Assembly (NCBI GenBank): GCA_963921425.1
Contig: OY992838.1
Location: 7,936,001 to 8,000,000 of the forward strand
Direction: 5' to 3'
DNA from: Dryas octopetala
Lineage: Eukaryota; Streptophyta; Magnoliopsida; Rosales; Rosaceae
DNA: 64,000 nucleotides
The position numbers and the translations under genes were made by a program. Of the stretch, positions 1-12,680 are shown one piece after another (position 1 is the stretch's first letter; every line of letters begins with the position of its first letter). The notes under the pieces are model-generated. The model searched no databases. It saw nothing but the letters and a program-made list of their open reading frames with translations, and had not been told where the DNA came from.

Positions 1-338
1 ACAGAGAAAAAGCAAAAGCCGGGATCTTCATCCAAATTCCCGGAAAAAATCCAAGCCCGTCTCTCTTTCCAATCACCCAATGCCCGCCAATTCGTCCTCA
101 CCATCCCAAACCCAAATCTCCCACCATCTCTCTTTCTCTGCTCAAGTTTCATTTCCCAACTTGCCCCCATTTTTCAGATCCCCTGTTCTTCCCCAATTAC
201 ACATTCAATAGATCCTAGATCAATTAGATAGACCCATATTTTACAATTCCCATTTCTTCAACATCCCCTGTTCATATTTTCCCGATATTCATATTTTTTT
301 GTTGCTCAATTGGAATCCCATTTCTTTCGAATTCCGAT
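1..338 (+). promoter_or_regulatory. Upstream region and 5' leader of the auxilin-like gene
   Basis: This stretch holds no coding sequence that I recognise. It is pyrimidine-rich, with many CTCT and TTCC runs, which is typical of a plant 5' untranslated leader. It leads directly into the ATG at 339. The promoter proper probably lies partly outside the window. Its role is inferred from position only. Confidence 0.5.
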
Positions 339-3300
339 ATGGACGAGTTTGGTGTCTTGACCGAGAGGTTCGGGTTAAAACCCCAAGGAAAATCGGCGCC
401 AATGGCCGCATCGAAACGACCCGCAAACGATTCTGGTTTAAACCTCAAAGCGTCGTCGTTCTCTTCTTCCAGATCGTCCGCCAATTCCAATTCCGATTAC
501 GCGTCTTTTCACGACGACCTTAATGGGCCCTTCCAATCGAGCTCTAACAACAAAACGTACAGCTCTGGAGGCTTGGACGATTACGACGACATCTTTAGCA
601 GCAGACCCGTTAAGCCCACGGAGCAACAACCGCAAGGTTCTTCTTCTTTCAATTTTGATTCGATGTTTTCGGGTTTGAATGCGAAACCGACGTCGTTTAG
701 TGGCTATAACAATGATGACTATGATATGCTTGGTGGAATGCCCGGCGATATTTTTGGGTCATTTGCTTCTTCGGCTCCGAAGCAGAGTGCGCAGAGAGCT
801 CCCACTAATGACCTTCTTGGTGATCTCGGCGGAGTAAGAGAGAAATTGCAGAGTTTGAACTCTAATGGTAGTAATAACAATAGGTCTGGAAAGGTGGGGA
901 AGAATGTAGCTGATTTTGATGATTTGATACCTGGGTTTGGTGGGAGCACTCCTTCAAATAATGGGTATGTTTGCCTTTTGCAAATAAATGATTTGGGTAA
1001 TTAGTTTTGTATTCTTATGTTAGTTTAATGCCAATTCCTGTGGTAGATGGTAGTTAATCATCTTTTAATGGATAGTTTAATCATTAGTCATGGTGTTTTT
1101 GTTTCTTCTCCAACATTCCATCTAAAATGCACCATTTTAGTCTCAACTGTTTTAGCCTACTCCATGTATTGTTCTGTAATTATTCTTAAACCCCTTTTGG
1201 AATAACAATGGAAATGTTACTTGTCTCAATGCATGTAGATATTTTGTTTTGCTCTCAGACATGATTATATTGACTTACTTGTTCAGAGTCTGCATCTTCT
1301 ATGAATAGTTTTGCTTGTGGATGTCATGACACTCATGACACAGTTACTAATATATTGTTTGCTACATGGGTGAGTGACACACATGTTCTCATTTTAATAC
1401 CTTTTTGTTCAGAACATACGCACCGGAAAATCCACCTCAGCAATCGGGTTTTCGTTCAACTCAATCAAACTTCAGTTCAGAGGATCCCTTTGTGGTGTTA
1501 GAATCAGTTTCAACTTCAACTTCAACAGCAGCATATAGTTCCTCAGATTTTCTATCAGAACTGGAACAAATCAGTAAGGCCAGTAATTCAGGAGGTGCAA
1601 AATCAAATAATTCCACAACATCAAAAGTCCCTCCAAAGCCAGAACAAGTTTTAAATGGAGGTAAAGGTTCTTCTGCTTCTTCAAGTTAAAAAAGAAAGGT
1701 CAATAAATTTTACTTTTCCCCTTATCACTCGCTCAACTGATTGCAGAAAGGAGCTCTGGTGTGTCTTCTATAGACGAACTTGAAGACTTTGCCTGGGGTA
1801 GGGTGCAAAATAATGCCACTGGACACACAAATTTTCGTTCTCGTGAAGAAAGGGTAGAGACCTCAGCCACCAGACGTAGTGGATCTAGTGAAGATGATCT
1901 AGACTTTTTCAACATGGGTTTTCGATCAAACAGTGCACCAAGGTCAAGGGTTAGAAATTTGGTGAGAAACATAAGTTTAGTCAATATGCTATTCTTCAAC
2001 ACAAGTGGATTATGTTAGGTTCTTACTATGCAATTTCCAGGACCCAGTGTTTGAGGCACAGACAAGCAACAGAGAAGGGCCTAGGCCCTCGAGGACATCT
2101 TCTGCGACTAGCATTTTTGATGACTTTTCTTCAGTGTTTGGAGGTAATTAATTGTTAAAAGTCTACTTTCATTTGTAGCAATTGCATATGTTATTTTGGG
2201 TTAAAATGATGTATTTTCAAGAACCATGTAATAAATTGAAACAACTGCAAAAAGTAAGAGAGTGGGATAATAATAAAAAATCTTTTTGGGCTTGATGAAT
2301 TTTTTTTTTTTTTTTTTCATTTATATTATATGGATACATGCATAATAAGTTTATTTTTAAACTATGTGTATTGTTTCGTATAATTGAAAAGTGTATGGAA
2401 AACAAGTATTTTTATGCGGACTTACTGACTGGAAGTTTTTGTTTGCATCAGCTTCCGCTGTATTTGAAGAATTTGAGGAAGTTGAAGGCGAAAGTGAAGA
2501 AAGACGAAAAGCCAGACAGGGACGTCACCAGAGAGCACAGGATCGCGCGGTCTGTGTTTCTCCCACTTTTTTATTTTGCTGGTTTTTAATGCTTTATTCT
2601 GTCTCTGTTTTTGTTTTGATGAGTGTCAAAGGAAAGTCTATTTATATAAAGAGAATTAGAAAAAGTTGGAGCAGATGGGTTTAAAATAAAAAAGGACACC
2701 ATAATGCAGTGGTTATACCTTAAAATTTAGAGTCATCATTAAATTCTAGGATTTATGTCTTCTTTTTATTTTCTGTTTTCCTGCAACAAGCAGTCCAATG
2801 TTGACACTTTTGACCATTCTATTACCTGAACTGTGATAAGTTACCTTTAAAATTTGAGCATAATGTCTTAAACAAATACACAGCCATAGCTAGTTGACAA
2901 GAAGTTGAATTAATTGCTCTTTAGTCTTTTGAGGTTCAGCTACATCACCTTTTGGTTCTAGTACATAGCAAGTGTGTCTGATGGACTGCTTGTGACCCTA
3001 TTTATTGTTGAATTTTCTACTTATATCTATCTAGCACAATTTGACAAATTTGATTGTCTTTATCCAGTTACAAGCAGTGGCTGATATGAACAAACGTGAT
3101 CTTCAGGCTCAGCAGGAGCAAGAAGAAAGGCGCGTAAGTAGCATCTAATCCATTGGTATTTTGATGTATTTTTCAGGATTATTGTATAATGATTCTTTAT
3201 AAACTGGTCGAATTTTAATGTTCAATTTTAAAATGTTTTGAAATTATATATTTTAGTGTCAGGGGCCAGGGGTAGCTTATATTTTGTGTTTGTATATAAT

Positions 3301-4999
3301 TTTGTAATTTAATTTAATTTCTTTACATTGTAGCTTATATTTATTAACTTAATTGTATTTTTCAATTTACTTTGCAGAGAATTGCCGAGACTTGGGATAA
3401 CAAAATAAAGGGCTGGTCTGGGGGGAAAGAAGGCAATATGCGTGCACTATTATCAACACTGCAATGTGTATGTTATTTTACTTAGTAGTATGCGTTTGAT
3501 AGTTTGCATTATAACTGTAGTGCTTTAGTTCACTAGAAATGATCAGCTCACCTTTATCTTTTCATTTTCCTTGCTTTTTAACATCTTACTGGATACTTGA
3601 TTGGCCAAAATAACTTGCTGGGTATTCTGAAGAAGAAAAAACATCTTACTGGACAGCTGTTATACAATTTAAGTTATAGAAAAAAAAGTCAAGATATCAA
3701 GTTATGGAATTATATAAGTAATCTTAGTTTTAAAAGAAAAAAGTAAATTCGTTAGACTTCAAGTAAGAAATCAATTCGAATCCCTGTGCAGAAGACCAAG
3801 CTGATCAATATATAAGAAACACTGGGAAAAAATAGTGCATATCTAATAGAGGCTACTCTGTTCTCCCTGAACAATGATTAGTCTTACCAAGTGTGCAATA
3901 GGTCTCATTGAGCTACAACATGTTTCAGTATGACTTTGGATTCAAAGTGTGTATGCCTGAGCATCATATTGGCCTACGCTTCATAGGAGAACATTCTTTT
4001 TCATAAAGGCTAATGTTATTGAGTTATGCTTGTTAAATGATACCTTAGAGATGTGCAACACTATTTTGTGCGCTATACATTCTTAGGTAGTCAGGTAGAG
4101 GCTTATGCCATGTGCCCATGCGAGAACCTCTGTAATAGAAACTTTCTATTTTGAGAGGGCAATTGAATTGGTGAACCACTCTCTCAGTATTCTATAGTCT
4201 TCAGAAATGTTTTGGAGATGAAGAAGTGTATGTTAGGATTGTCAGATCAAGCTTAATAGGATTTTCTGATGTTTGTGATGAAAAGCATGTTTCCTTAACT
4301 TCATTCTTTGCTGCAATATGTTAAATGATTTGCTTTACCAAAAAAGAAATAGTTTTTTTTTTTCTTCGCGACGCCAAACATAAACTCTTTTGGCTTTTCG
4401 ATACCAACTGATTTTCTTTGTTTTTGGAATGGTGAACAGGTGCTTTGGCCTGAATGTGGATGGGAGCCAGTTTCCCTGACAGATTTGATTACTTCTTCCT
4501 CGGTTAAAAAGGTTTTTAGAAAGGCCGCATTGTGTTTCCATCCTGATAAAGTTCAACAGAAAGGAGCTACTCTGGAACAAAAATATATTGCGGAGAAGGT
4601 TTTTGATATCCTCAAGGTACCTTTGTCAATGTATCAAATATTTAATAGAAACAACGTATTTTATTTTAAGACCTCAAGGTACCCATCATGGTACCTTGAT
4701 ATTTCTGATAAACCCACCATAGAGGTACCATGATGGGAGCTCATTCTAGAATATTTCTGATAAAATTGTTCATGTCTATGTTAATATTAAAACTTTTGTT
4801 CATACCATAATTTTTGTGTTGCATGATCACTCTCATTTTTCCTTGTATTGGAAACAAATTTAAATCATTTTTTCTTTTATTCTAAAGTGACTTCTATTGT
4901 TGAAGTAGCTAGCTGTGCTTGTTTTTCTTCTTTTAATTATGTGGTTTTATTCTGGAACAGGAAACTTGGAACAAGTTCAACAAGGAGGAACTTTCTTAG
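339..4999 (+). CDS. Auxilin-like J-domain protein (clathrin uncoating co-chaperone)
   Basis: Nine exons join in frame to about 553 residues: 339-964, 1413-1660, 1747-1961, 2041-2143, 2452-2549, 3068-3133, 3378-3467, 4440-4616 and 4961-4999 (stop 4997-4999). All splice sites are GT-AG. The N-terminal two thirds is low-complexity, rich in Ser, Asn and Asp, and starts [20 protein letters not shown], the usual opening of plant auxilin-related proteins. Short acidic motifs such as DLIPGF and DLLGDL resemble clathrin/adaptor-binding motifs. A charged helical part ([18 protein letters not shown]) precedes the C-terminal J domain (about residues 483-553). Its FHPDK contains the HPD triad that stimulates Hsc70 ATPase. 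In this family the protein recruits Hsc70 to strip clathrin from vesicles in the cytosol. Its length resembles Arabidopsis At1g21660 (about 520 residues, from memory). The function is by family; nothing looks broken. Confidence 0.93.
3640..4110. repeat. Dispersed repeat copy 1 in an intron of the auxilin-like gene
   Basis: This intronic stretch is clearly related to 12145-12680. Shared blocks occur in the same order: CTTACTGGACAGCTGTTAT, ATCCCTGTGCAG-AGACCAAGC, AGTCTTACCAAG, CATTGAGCT, TCAAAGTGTG and CATATTGG. No coding potential or clear terminal repeats were seen, so the class of element is unknown. Confidence 0.65.
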
Positions 5000-5690
5000 T
5001 ATTTTGGACGTGTGATTCATTATTCTTTAGAGCTTCCCTTTGAGCGTGGCATTCACAATTGGGTCTGCAGCTGAAAAACGCGATGGTCTGGTCTGAATTC
5101 TGAATTTGGGTGTTGTTGTCTATTTACAAGACTTTCGTTTGTATCGATAAAATGGTCGGTACGTAAGGATATATATACTTTTGTTTATGGTTTTGTAAAT
5201 GAATGCTGTAACTGAATTATATTTTGAATTAATTACAGTGGAAATCACATGCATACTCCCACTGAGATACACTCAGGACTGCTCCAGTTCTTCATGCCCC
5301 GCCCACTTTGGGGGTTGTTCGTTGTTATTATTTGAAATGGTTCTGAATTTGACCAATTGAAGGGTTATACAACTACGATCTTGTTCAGAAAAGAGAGTAC
5401 TATTTCAATTCCTTTTTAGTATTCGGGTCAAACAAACAGGACCTAAGTGATCGGACTTGAAACTAATTCCCCTCACCATCAAAAACACGAAAGACAAGGA
5501 ATGTCCATTCGGTCCAATTTAAGTCCGCTCCTAAAAAGACGAGTCTTCCTACTCCTATAGTTACTATACCGTGCGTAGCAAGCAAGCAAGGATTGAGGGC
5601 CTATATATACAAGGACATACAAGGCTAAGACTTAACTATAAGAGCCTTACAACCCGATCATAAACCCTAGCCGCAGGCATCTAATCTAGG
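5000..5690. other. Intergenic, 3' of the auxilin-like gene
   Basis: The first part is presumably the 3' untranslated region of the auxilin-like gene, with AT-rich stretches around 5160-5240 suited to polyadenylation. I see no gene, structured RNA or clear repeat in the remainder. Confidence 0.5.
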
Positions 5691-5697
5691 CTGGCCA

Positions 5698-6420
5698 TGG
5701 TGATCAACATCATCGAAAAGGATGACGATGACGACCCCAGCCTTTTATGTAATTAACAAATTCACCTTAACCACTACCTTGGTTAACTGTTTTGACTGTA
5801 GTACTGTGAAGAATTGGATTCAAGAGAGTGATCAATTTTACGGCGAGAAAGGCAGGCAGAACATTGTTGTCGGGATTTGTGGTGATCGTGCGGTAAACTA
5901 CACTGCCAATGATGGGGATTTTTCACCCCCCAAAAAAGACAAAGACTCACCTTTGTACATTTTACAGTTTTAATAGAACCTTGTAATGCTTATATTCATT
6001 TCAGTTAATTATGTTATATTTGCAGGATAATAGTCACCTCTAGGCTCTAACCTTGTAGAGATTTTCACATTGTGTTGTGGGGCTCGTTATGTATGGTAGT
6101 TTTATTGTCCTTATAGTTGTCAAGGACTTTTTCGCGAATTGTCACAACACTTTTGTAGGGGTTGGAATCGAAGAATGGCCGAGAAGATGGAGAAGTTTCA
6201 CGGCGGAAGGCAAGTAGAGCTGCGAGAATTGGCAGCTGCTGAGAAAGATATTGTAACTAAAGATGAGATGAGTAGGTGCAGTTTGTCGCAGTTGGCAAAG
6301 GTGGACTTAGTAAATCCTAATAGGATTGAATGGAGAACTGACAATATCGTTAAGTATGCGGCTACTGAACCCTTTCTTGCTTTGCAAATTGGAGCCAAGC
6401 TCTTGAAAAAATCTCACTAG
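5698..6420 (+). CDS. Unrecognised small gene or gene remnant
   Basis: Two open stretches lie in series. One at about 5722-5973 encodes a part with NWIQESDQFYGEKGRQNIVV. The other at about 6139-6420 includes EWRTDNIVKYAATEPFLAL and ends LLKKSH at a TAG. A TTTGCAG at 6020-6026 and a TTTTGTAG just before 6160 could be intron acceptors, so the two may be exons of one gene. At 5698 another ATG opens MVINIIEKDDDDDPSLL in a different frame, so the start is uncertain and a frame break is possible. The composition looks protein-like (mixed hydrophobic and charged residues, little repetition), but I do not recognise the family. It lies between the auxilin-like gene and the permeases. It may be a degraded copy of a gene located elsewhere. 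Confidence 0.3.
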
Positions 6421-8859
6421 TTATTTATTCCTTTTTTTTTTTTGGAAAGAGGAAATTGAATTTCTACAGTACTTTCAATTGAGCTACCCAATAACTGTTT
6501 GGTCATCATATTTCGTTTGAGTTTGTCAGATTTATTCATCGAGTTGAGCTTTGCTGCTGAAAGATTTTATTTAATTTTCTGGGCCTATAATTTGTTAAGC
6601 TAGTTCGTTTTGTGGGTTTGGGCCGTTGAGCCCCCTTGTAACAATTAACAAAAGAAAAAGGCAGTACAAATAAATATTCAATTTATAAAATAATTTGTTT
6701 ATAGCAGCTTTTTTTTTTTTTTTTTGCAGAAAATGCATACTAATACAGGTTAGTCCTTACAATATCAGCTTATAAAACTTCAATATCACTAGAGCAGTGA
6801 AGAGAATTAAACCCCACAAAATGAGTCGAAATTATATTTTTATGCTGCTAATGCTGTAATGCATCTCACACTCCCAAGGTCACATGTGGTGCACAAGTTT
6901 GTGGGGTTGGTAATTTGGTTTTGCAATGATTATCATTTGATCATTCCAAGAAAGTTTCATACAATACTTGAATTGAATCTGCATTAGCTAAAATATCCAA
7001 ATCTCAAGTTTATATACTTTTAACTAGAAAGTCAAGTCAATATTGGGGGCTAATTCTATAATCTATATTATCACAATTTGTGTCTAATTGCACTGAATCA
7101 TAAACTCATCCATATGGACTTCAAGTACAGTAAACTGATTCGACATTCTCCTGAATCTTGGAAATCATTGTTTAGAAAACGAAGGTACACTTTTTTTTTT
7201 TTAACCTTTACCTACCAGCAAAGGCACCATTAAGGCATTAACTCGCTAAAGTGCTTAGATTACAAAAAGAAAAAAAAAATTAAGAATAAATACAAGTATG
7301 TAGCAGCATCCCATGACAGGGACAGAAGACCTACCGCTTTTCCTCCACAATCTTCGGGCAGCGGCCAGAGCAGCCGCTCTCCCACTACCGCCATTCTACA
7401 AGTCTTTAACTTCACATAAATATTTACTAATAATTTTTTCATATCTGATACATTATATTATCGAATTAGATCATATATATATATATATATATGAAGAAAT
7501 TCTTCATAATTAACAATTTTGATTTGTATTCTTCACGTCATGTACACTCTAACAACATAAATGCATGTCTCCTTTTTAATTTTTGGTTTAGGGAAAATAA
7601 AATTTCCAAACATATACATATAAAGGGTCAAAGAGTTAAGTTGAGGCATTGGCATGTAGATGAATGGACAGCACTAGCTCATGCACTATCCCCGGTAACT
7701 ACAACTATGTTTCCTAACCTCCAAGGGTCAAGTTCTTTATGAGGAAAACCATTATATAAGTCCCACCTTTCCCTACCCTTTTGATTTTCTAGGAGAATCA
7801 CACATACATATCACACTTGAGAAACTATTCATTAAATTAATCGTCCTTTTGCTGTGCATAGGAAACGTGCAGTATCAATTTTAAAGGAAACACTTGATCA
7901 AACTTAAATAGCAAATTGCATTAGCTTGTGCTTCAATGTATTTTAAAGGTAACACTTCAGTTTAAGTACTTTAAAGTTGTTGCAGCATGGTCTGGTTAGG
8001 ATAAAATATGGAACACATGTGGGATTCTGATTTCTGAGTTCAATTCTTAATTATGATATATGCAAAAGGATGTCCTTAATTGTTGGAACATTTTCTGGAA
8101 ATTCTAACCTATATTGATGGGGATGAAAAATTTGCTTGTCATATAAGAATCATTGTTTATTTGATGGGTTTAGCAACTCAAGCCATGTGCTAGCATTGTC
8201 TTTCTCAGTGACTTGGCTAGTGTTTATTGGAGATCACTTGGTAAGGTAAATGATGAAGAACATAAGAGACTGAAGGGCAAAACATTCATGAGTCTTCACC
8301 ACTCCATCCCATCTTAATTAATTGGTCATGTCCATGCATAGATGTTGATGTTAAAGCTGAGTCTTTAGACTTTAGTCTCTAGCACTCAGTCCTGTTAGTA
8401 GTTGTAACACAAACCCATACCTTAGATCTTCCCAGAAAGGTCAAAACAAGCATTGGATGGTCCAGATTTTGGCAGTGGGGGTTCAAGAGTTTGCATTCTC
8501 AATGGTGCTTATGAAAGGTACCATATTTTCCATTTATGGAATGCCAGTGGGGGAGCAATATGATTGAGGAAATGGTTGGACCTAGAGAATTGCATCAAGA
8601 ATTTAAGACTAATTAACAAGCTTTTTCTAGGATTCTTCTATTTTGCATTGGAAATACTCTGGATTTGATTTCAGATAAATACATACATATCCCAGCCTTT
8701 CTTCCATTGAAGACAGTAAAAACCAACACAGAGAAACTAAACATCACAAATTAAAACTTGTTATGAACAGGATGGTGAACAAGAACTGACCCTAATGACC
8801 AATTCTCTTCCTTGATTAGGAAATGCTAAGTAATGATGAGACTGGTTAATTCTGCTAAA
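6421..8859. other. Intergenic between the unrecognised gene and permease copy A
   Basis: AT-rich DNA with homopolymer runs (for example T runs near 6430, 6710 and 7190) and a TA run near 7470-7490. A block at about 7200-7400, a T run followed by GC-rich AGCGGCCAGAGCAGCCGCTC, looks like a decayed retroelement end but could not be classed. From about 8440 the sequence is the 3' flank shared with permease copy B (compare 13650-13810), so it belongs to the duplicated unit. No other gene seen. Confidence 0.5.
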
Positions 8860-10854
8860 TCAATAGCTGGTCTTGAATGGCTTGTATGTTTTGAGATCAG
8901 AAACCACCCCAGCAATTGAGCCAGCAGCAGCAGCTATGGTTATTATAAGGCAAGCAACACTAAGGATTTGGAGGCAAAGCCATCTTGTGCTCCACTTTGG
9001 TATCTTCTTTTGCACAATGTACATCTCCACAGGGAAGTAAACTGTGAGTGGCCAAAATCCAAAGGCACCAAGTAGTCCAACCACATCATTAAAGAATGGG
9101 AGGATCATGGAGATCACAGTGGTTACAATCACAAAAGCTGTCCTCCAGACCAATCTGAAGAGGTTAAGGTTGTAGGAACCGAAAACCGGGATTGGGACTT
9201 TGATGTCTTTTGTGATGAAATCACTATCTGGGAATTTTCTTGCTGCTGCTTTCTCAACAAAGGCGAAAAAGGGTTGGCAATAGACTTGGTATGCACCAAC
9301 AAGGTGGACTACTATGGCGGCATTGGCTATGTCCAAGAGCCAATATGGGTTATAGAACCCAAAACCAGTGAGCAGGTTTCCAGGGGATAAATCTCCAAAA
9401 GCAGCATAGCCCATGCAGCCACAGAGCATGTAGAAGAGGGTTGTGACTGCCACACTAATTTGAGTAGCCTTCTTCATTGTCTTGGCTTCAGATGGTGGGG
9501 ATTTAACAGTGTCCTGTTATGTACTATATGGTTAGCCAAATATATAACTCACTGTGAAAGGTAATAATATTCTGGCTTTTGAACAAAGATATCAACCTGA
9601 ATTTCAATGAGGATGAGAGAGTAAGAGTAGGCAAAAGCTATGTTTCCAAGTGCTTGGAAGCTCCTCCACATCTTTTGGGTTTGAGTCACAGTGCCAATGC
9701 TTATTCCAGTCATACTTCCCATGATTTTTCCATTTTCTGGAAATTACCAAGCAGAAAAACAAGCTTGAGTCAGCTTTACAAGAACCCATTTAATCCTTAA
9801 AAACCAAGTCCAGATTTAAAAGCATCAACATGGCACTATAGCAGTAAAGGTAGCTAATATTTGTACCTGCAACTTGAGCAATTCCAAGGCCAAGTCCAAT
9901 TGATGAGTAAGTGAAGGACATGACTGCAGCAACAATGGAGAGCCACCACAACTGATCAAAGTCTGGAATTTGAGAGAATAGAATTTGTGTGATGCCGAAA
10001 GCAATCATATAGGGGTTGCTGTTTATGTGGCATGGATCTTTTCCACCACTCTTGTGGAAGCAGTTAGACCTCTTTATGGCCCTGTTTATAAATCAAATCA
10101 ATAGCAACAACCCATTAGCCCAAATAATATTTTGAGTACACATCACTAAATTAACATCACCAACTTCTTAATTGAGTTTAATTTTTAAACACTCAAGACT
10201 TACATCATGCTTATAGATGATGCAATAGTATAGCCAATGGAAACTCCAAAAAGGTTCATGTACTGAACATAGCCACAAATTTTGACCTTAGCTCCACCTG
10301 AGAAACAAGAAATGAATAGAACAAAGGTTGAGCTTTAGAACTTCTGAAAAAGACAACCCTTTTCAGAAGAGGCCTAAAAGATCAAAATATTAGCAAAATT
10401 TACCAAGGTTGGATCTCACAGCATCCATGTAAGTATAGTTTCTCTTTCCAGTGACAGGATCTTTGGAACGATAGCAAGCAGAGAGAAGAGTTGAAGTGTA
10501 GTACGTCACAAATGAGAACATGAGCATCACAGAAGGGCCAGCAACCCATCCAAGCTGAGCTGTGGCCCAAGCCAAAGACAGAACCCCAGACCCGATCACA
10601 GCAGTAATTATGTGAGCACTTGCAGTCCAAACATTTCCTGGCCGTCCATAAACAACACCAAGATGAGTCCCAATTTCACATGAATAATGCTTTAACTTAT
10701 ATACTGTGTTGGAGAAATGAAATTTACCAGTTCGTTTGAGACGGCCATCGTCATCAAAGCACTTGGAGCCTCCTTGTGGAAACACATCCACTGAGACATC
10801 AAAAACTTGGTGATGGGGGAGCATCTGGTTCTTTGTGGCAGTGTTATCACCCAT
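8860..10854 (-). CDS. AAP3: Amino acid permease, AAP3-like, tandem copy A
   Basis: Six exons on the minus strand: 10854-10728, 10637-10404, 10297-10204, 10081-9867, 9736-9597 and 9513-8860. They join in frame to about 487 residues, the usual AAP length. The start is the ATG of [10 protein letters not shown], which matches the family's short N-terminus before [11 protein letters not shown]. Family marks include [12 protein letters not shown] in the first membrane segment, [24 protein letters not shown], the long last exon with [15 protein letters not shown] and the C-terminal end [10 protein letters not shown]. About ten hydrophobic segments are expected. AAPs are plasma-membrane proton-coupled importers of neutral, acidic and some basic amino acids, often in vascular tissue; AAP3 also takes basic ones. 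The symbol is by similarity and by its neighbourhood with CYCA1; AAP2 or AAP4 class cannot be excluded. It is paired with copy B at 13888. Confidence 0.93.
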
Positions 10855-12060
10855 CTTTGTCACAAAAAGACCAAAACACAAGCCTTTTAAGTTGTGTACT
10901 TTGTAATCTCAAAGTTTGTTCAATATGTATGCAAAAGTGTATGAAAAATAGGGGAGAAAGAGACGGACTTTTCTCTTTAATGGATCTAAGCCTAGTTATG
11001 AGCTTGTTTAACTCTCACTACTATAAATGAAACTGGGACTGTCACACTAGCACACCCTAAGAAGAGTCACAGAAACCCAATAAATAATTTGCTACTTCTA
11101 GTAAGATAGGTGTGCAGTGTGCTTCAAAAGAGTGAGAGAGAGACAGAGAGGCTCTGTATCCTTGATCAGTGAACTTAATTTGATATAGAAATGGGAATGG
11201 GAGTGGGGTATATATAGCCCTTCTGAGGCAGAAAGGTACACACACCCACGTGGTTTAAAAGAGAACCAAGAAGACTGGTACGCCAACCAGCAATGCAATA
11301 TTTGTTTGTGTGCAACACAAAACCAAATCCTCAGCCAACTTGATTCCCAAAGATTTTTACAATCTCTGCCAACCTTTGATAGTGTCCCACCAGAGCACTT
11401 TCTCCCTACTCTTCTTTTCAAAACTAAAAAGTAATTTCCCTTTTCTAACAAATTGCCAAGACCCAGATCAGTAAGAGCCACTGTTTTGAGTTACTCTATT
11501 TGCTGATATAGTTAGCTTGTAGCAAAGTCACATCCCTTTTGTTTATATGGCTTTGCATCAACCACATGTTAATCATGAAAACTACTATAACATAATATAT
11601 AGATATATGAATATGTAAGCAAAAGTAGCTGAAATTGAAAAACAAAAGCTTCTTAAGACCCTTACCGTCATTGCCACCCTTGTTTCTGTTTCTAAGCCTT
11701 AATACAATTAGACCCACAGCAGAAACTCTATACAAGAAGTATAGAGATGGGTATTAGTTCGTTTTGTTGTGCCTCTCTTTGATCAACCCACCTTCCTTAT
11801 ATAGTAGAATTGAGAGCTACTAAAAACCAATAATTTAATCTATCTCTTTAAAAGACCACCTTAGAAATCAGAATAAAAAAAAACTCCCACGTGTGAGGTT
11901 TATCATCCATCCCTTACTGAAAGCTAGAGAGAATAATGAATATGGTTCCCTCCCATAATTCATTCCCACAAACAGAGACTCAGAGAAGAGTATATAACCC
12001 ATTCAGAGCATATATTATCGATTATATGATCAGTCAAACGTTTCTTTTAAGTGATAGTGA
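10855..12060 (-). promoter_or_regulatory. Leader and promoter of permease copy A
   Basis: Segments here match the DNA upstream of copy B in order: 10960-11060 with 15990-16130, 11380-11500 with 16480-16600, 11650-11730 with 17120-17240, and 11880-12060 with 17610-17790. The block near 11650-11670 reads on the minus strand as GGCAATGACGGTAAGGGTC, a good splice donor kept in both copies. I infer a 5' leader exon and a leader intron that ends close to the ATG. CACGTG, a perfect G-box, lies at 11888-11893 in the promoter block. This is inferred from conservation between the two copies; no transcript was seen. Confidence 0.6.
11888..11893. promoter_or_regulatory. G-box (CACGTG) in the promoter of permease copy A
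   Basis: A perfect CACGTG palindrome, the core bound by plant bZIP and bHLH factors. The matching position upstream of copy B reads CATGTG (17621-17626), so the G-box is intact only in copy A. Confidence 0.5.
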
Positions 12061-12144
12061 TATTAAAATAATCTAGACATGTAGTGGTGTTGGATCCAAC
12101 CAACTTATAACCACACTCACTCAATTTAGCAGTGGAATTTTATT

Positions 12145-12680
12145 ATCTTACTGGACAGCTGTTATAAACCAAAAATATACAAGACAAAATAAAACAAGCA
12201 TATCAAGATATGGAATCATATGAATAATATTGGTTTTTAAGACAGTAAATCCCTGTGCAGCAGACCAAGCCGAGGCTACATATATAACATTCCTGGGGAA
12301 AAAAATGAATAAATACAATAAAGTTACATAGATAGTAGAGACTATTTATTTCTTCAGTCTTACCAAGCCTACAACAGAATTCATTGAGCTGCAAATTTGA
12401 AGTTTGATTATTTTTTAGCATATTGATGTGCATGTTTGATTAAGACTTTGGACTGACTACAGTGTCAAAGTGTGCATGTGAAAGCCTCATATTGGCTTAT
12501 GTATTGGAGTTTCTTTTTTTTTTTTTTTGATCAAATCATTTTTTGTTCATGAGACTTGAACTCAAGACCTACTCCGACAAAAAGACCGTGTGTCATTCAC
12601 TAGACAACATGATTATTGGCTATGTATTGGAGTTTTGCAACATAGAATTCTATATGCTATACATACTGAACTAGTCTTTT
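12145..12680. repeat. Dispersed repeat copy 2, interrupted by a SINE
   Basis: Related in order and sequence to 3640-4110, starting with CTTACTGGACAGCTGTTATA. It lies just upstream of the promoter of permease copy A. A short retroposon (12513-12613) is inserted within it. No coding capacity and no clear terminal repeats were seen; the class is unknown. Confidence 0.6.
12513..12613 (-). mobile_element. tRNA-derived SINE with target-site duplication
   Basis: On the minus strand the element starts with a tRNA-like part: TTGTCTAGTGAATGAC resembles an A box, and GAGTTCAAGTC resembles a B box. It ends in a poly-A tail, seen on the plus strand as a T run at 12514-12528. The flanks are near-perfect direct repeats of about 21 bases: ATTGGCTTATGTATTGGAGTT at 12491 and ATTGGCTATGTATTGGAGTTT at 12614. 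That is the expected result of LINE-driven retroposition. Confidence 0.7.
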
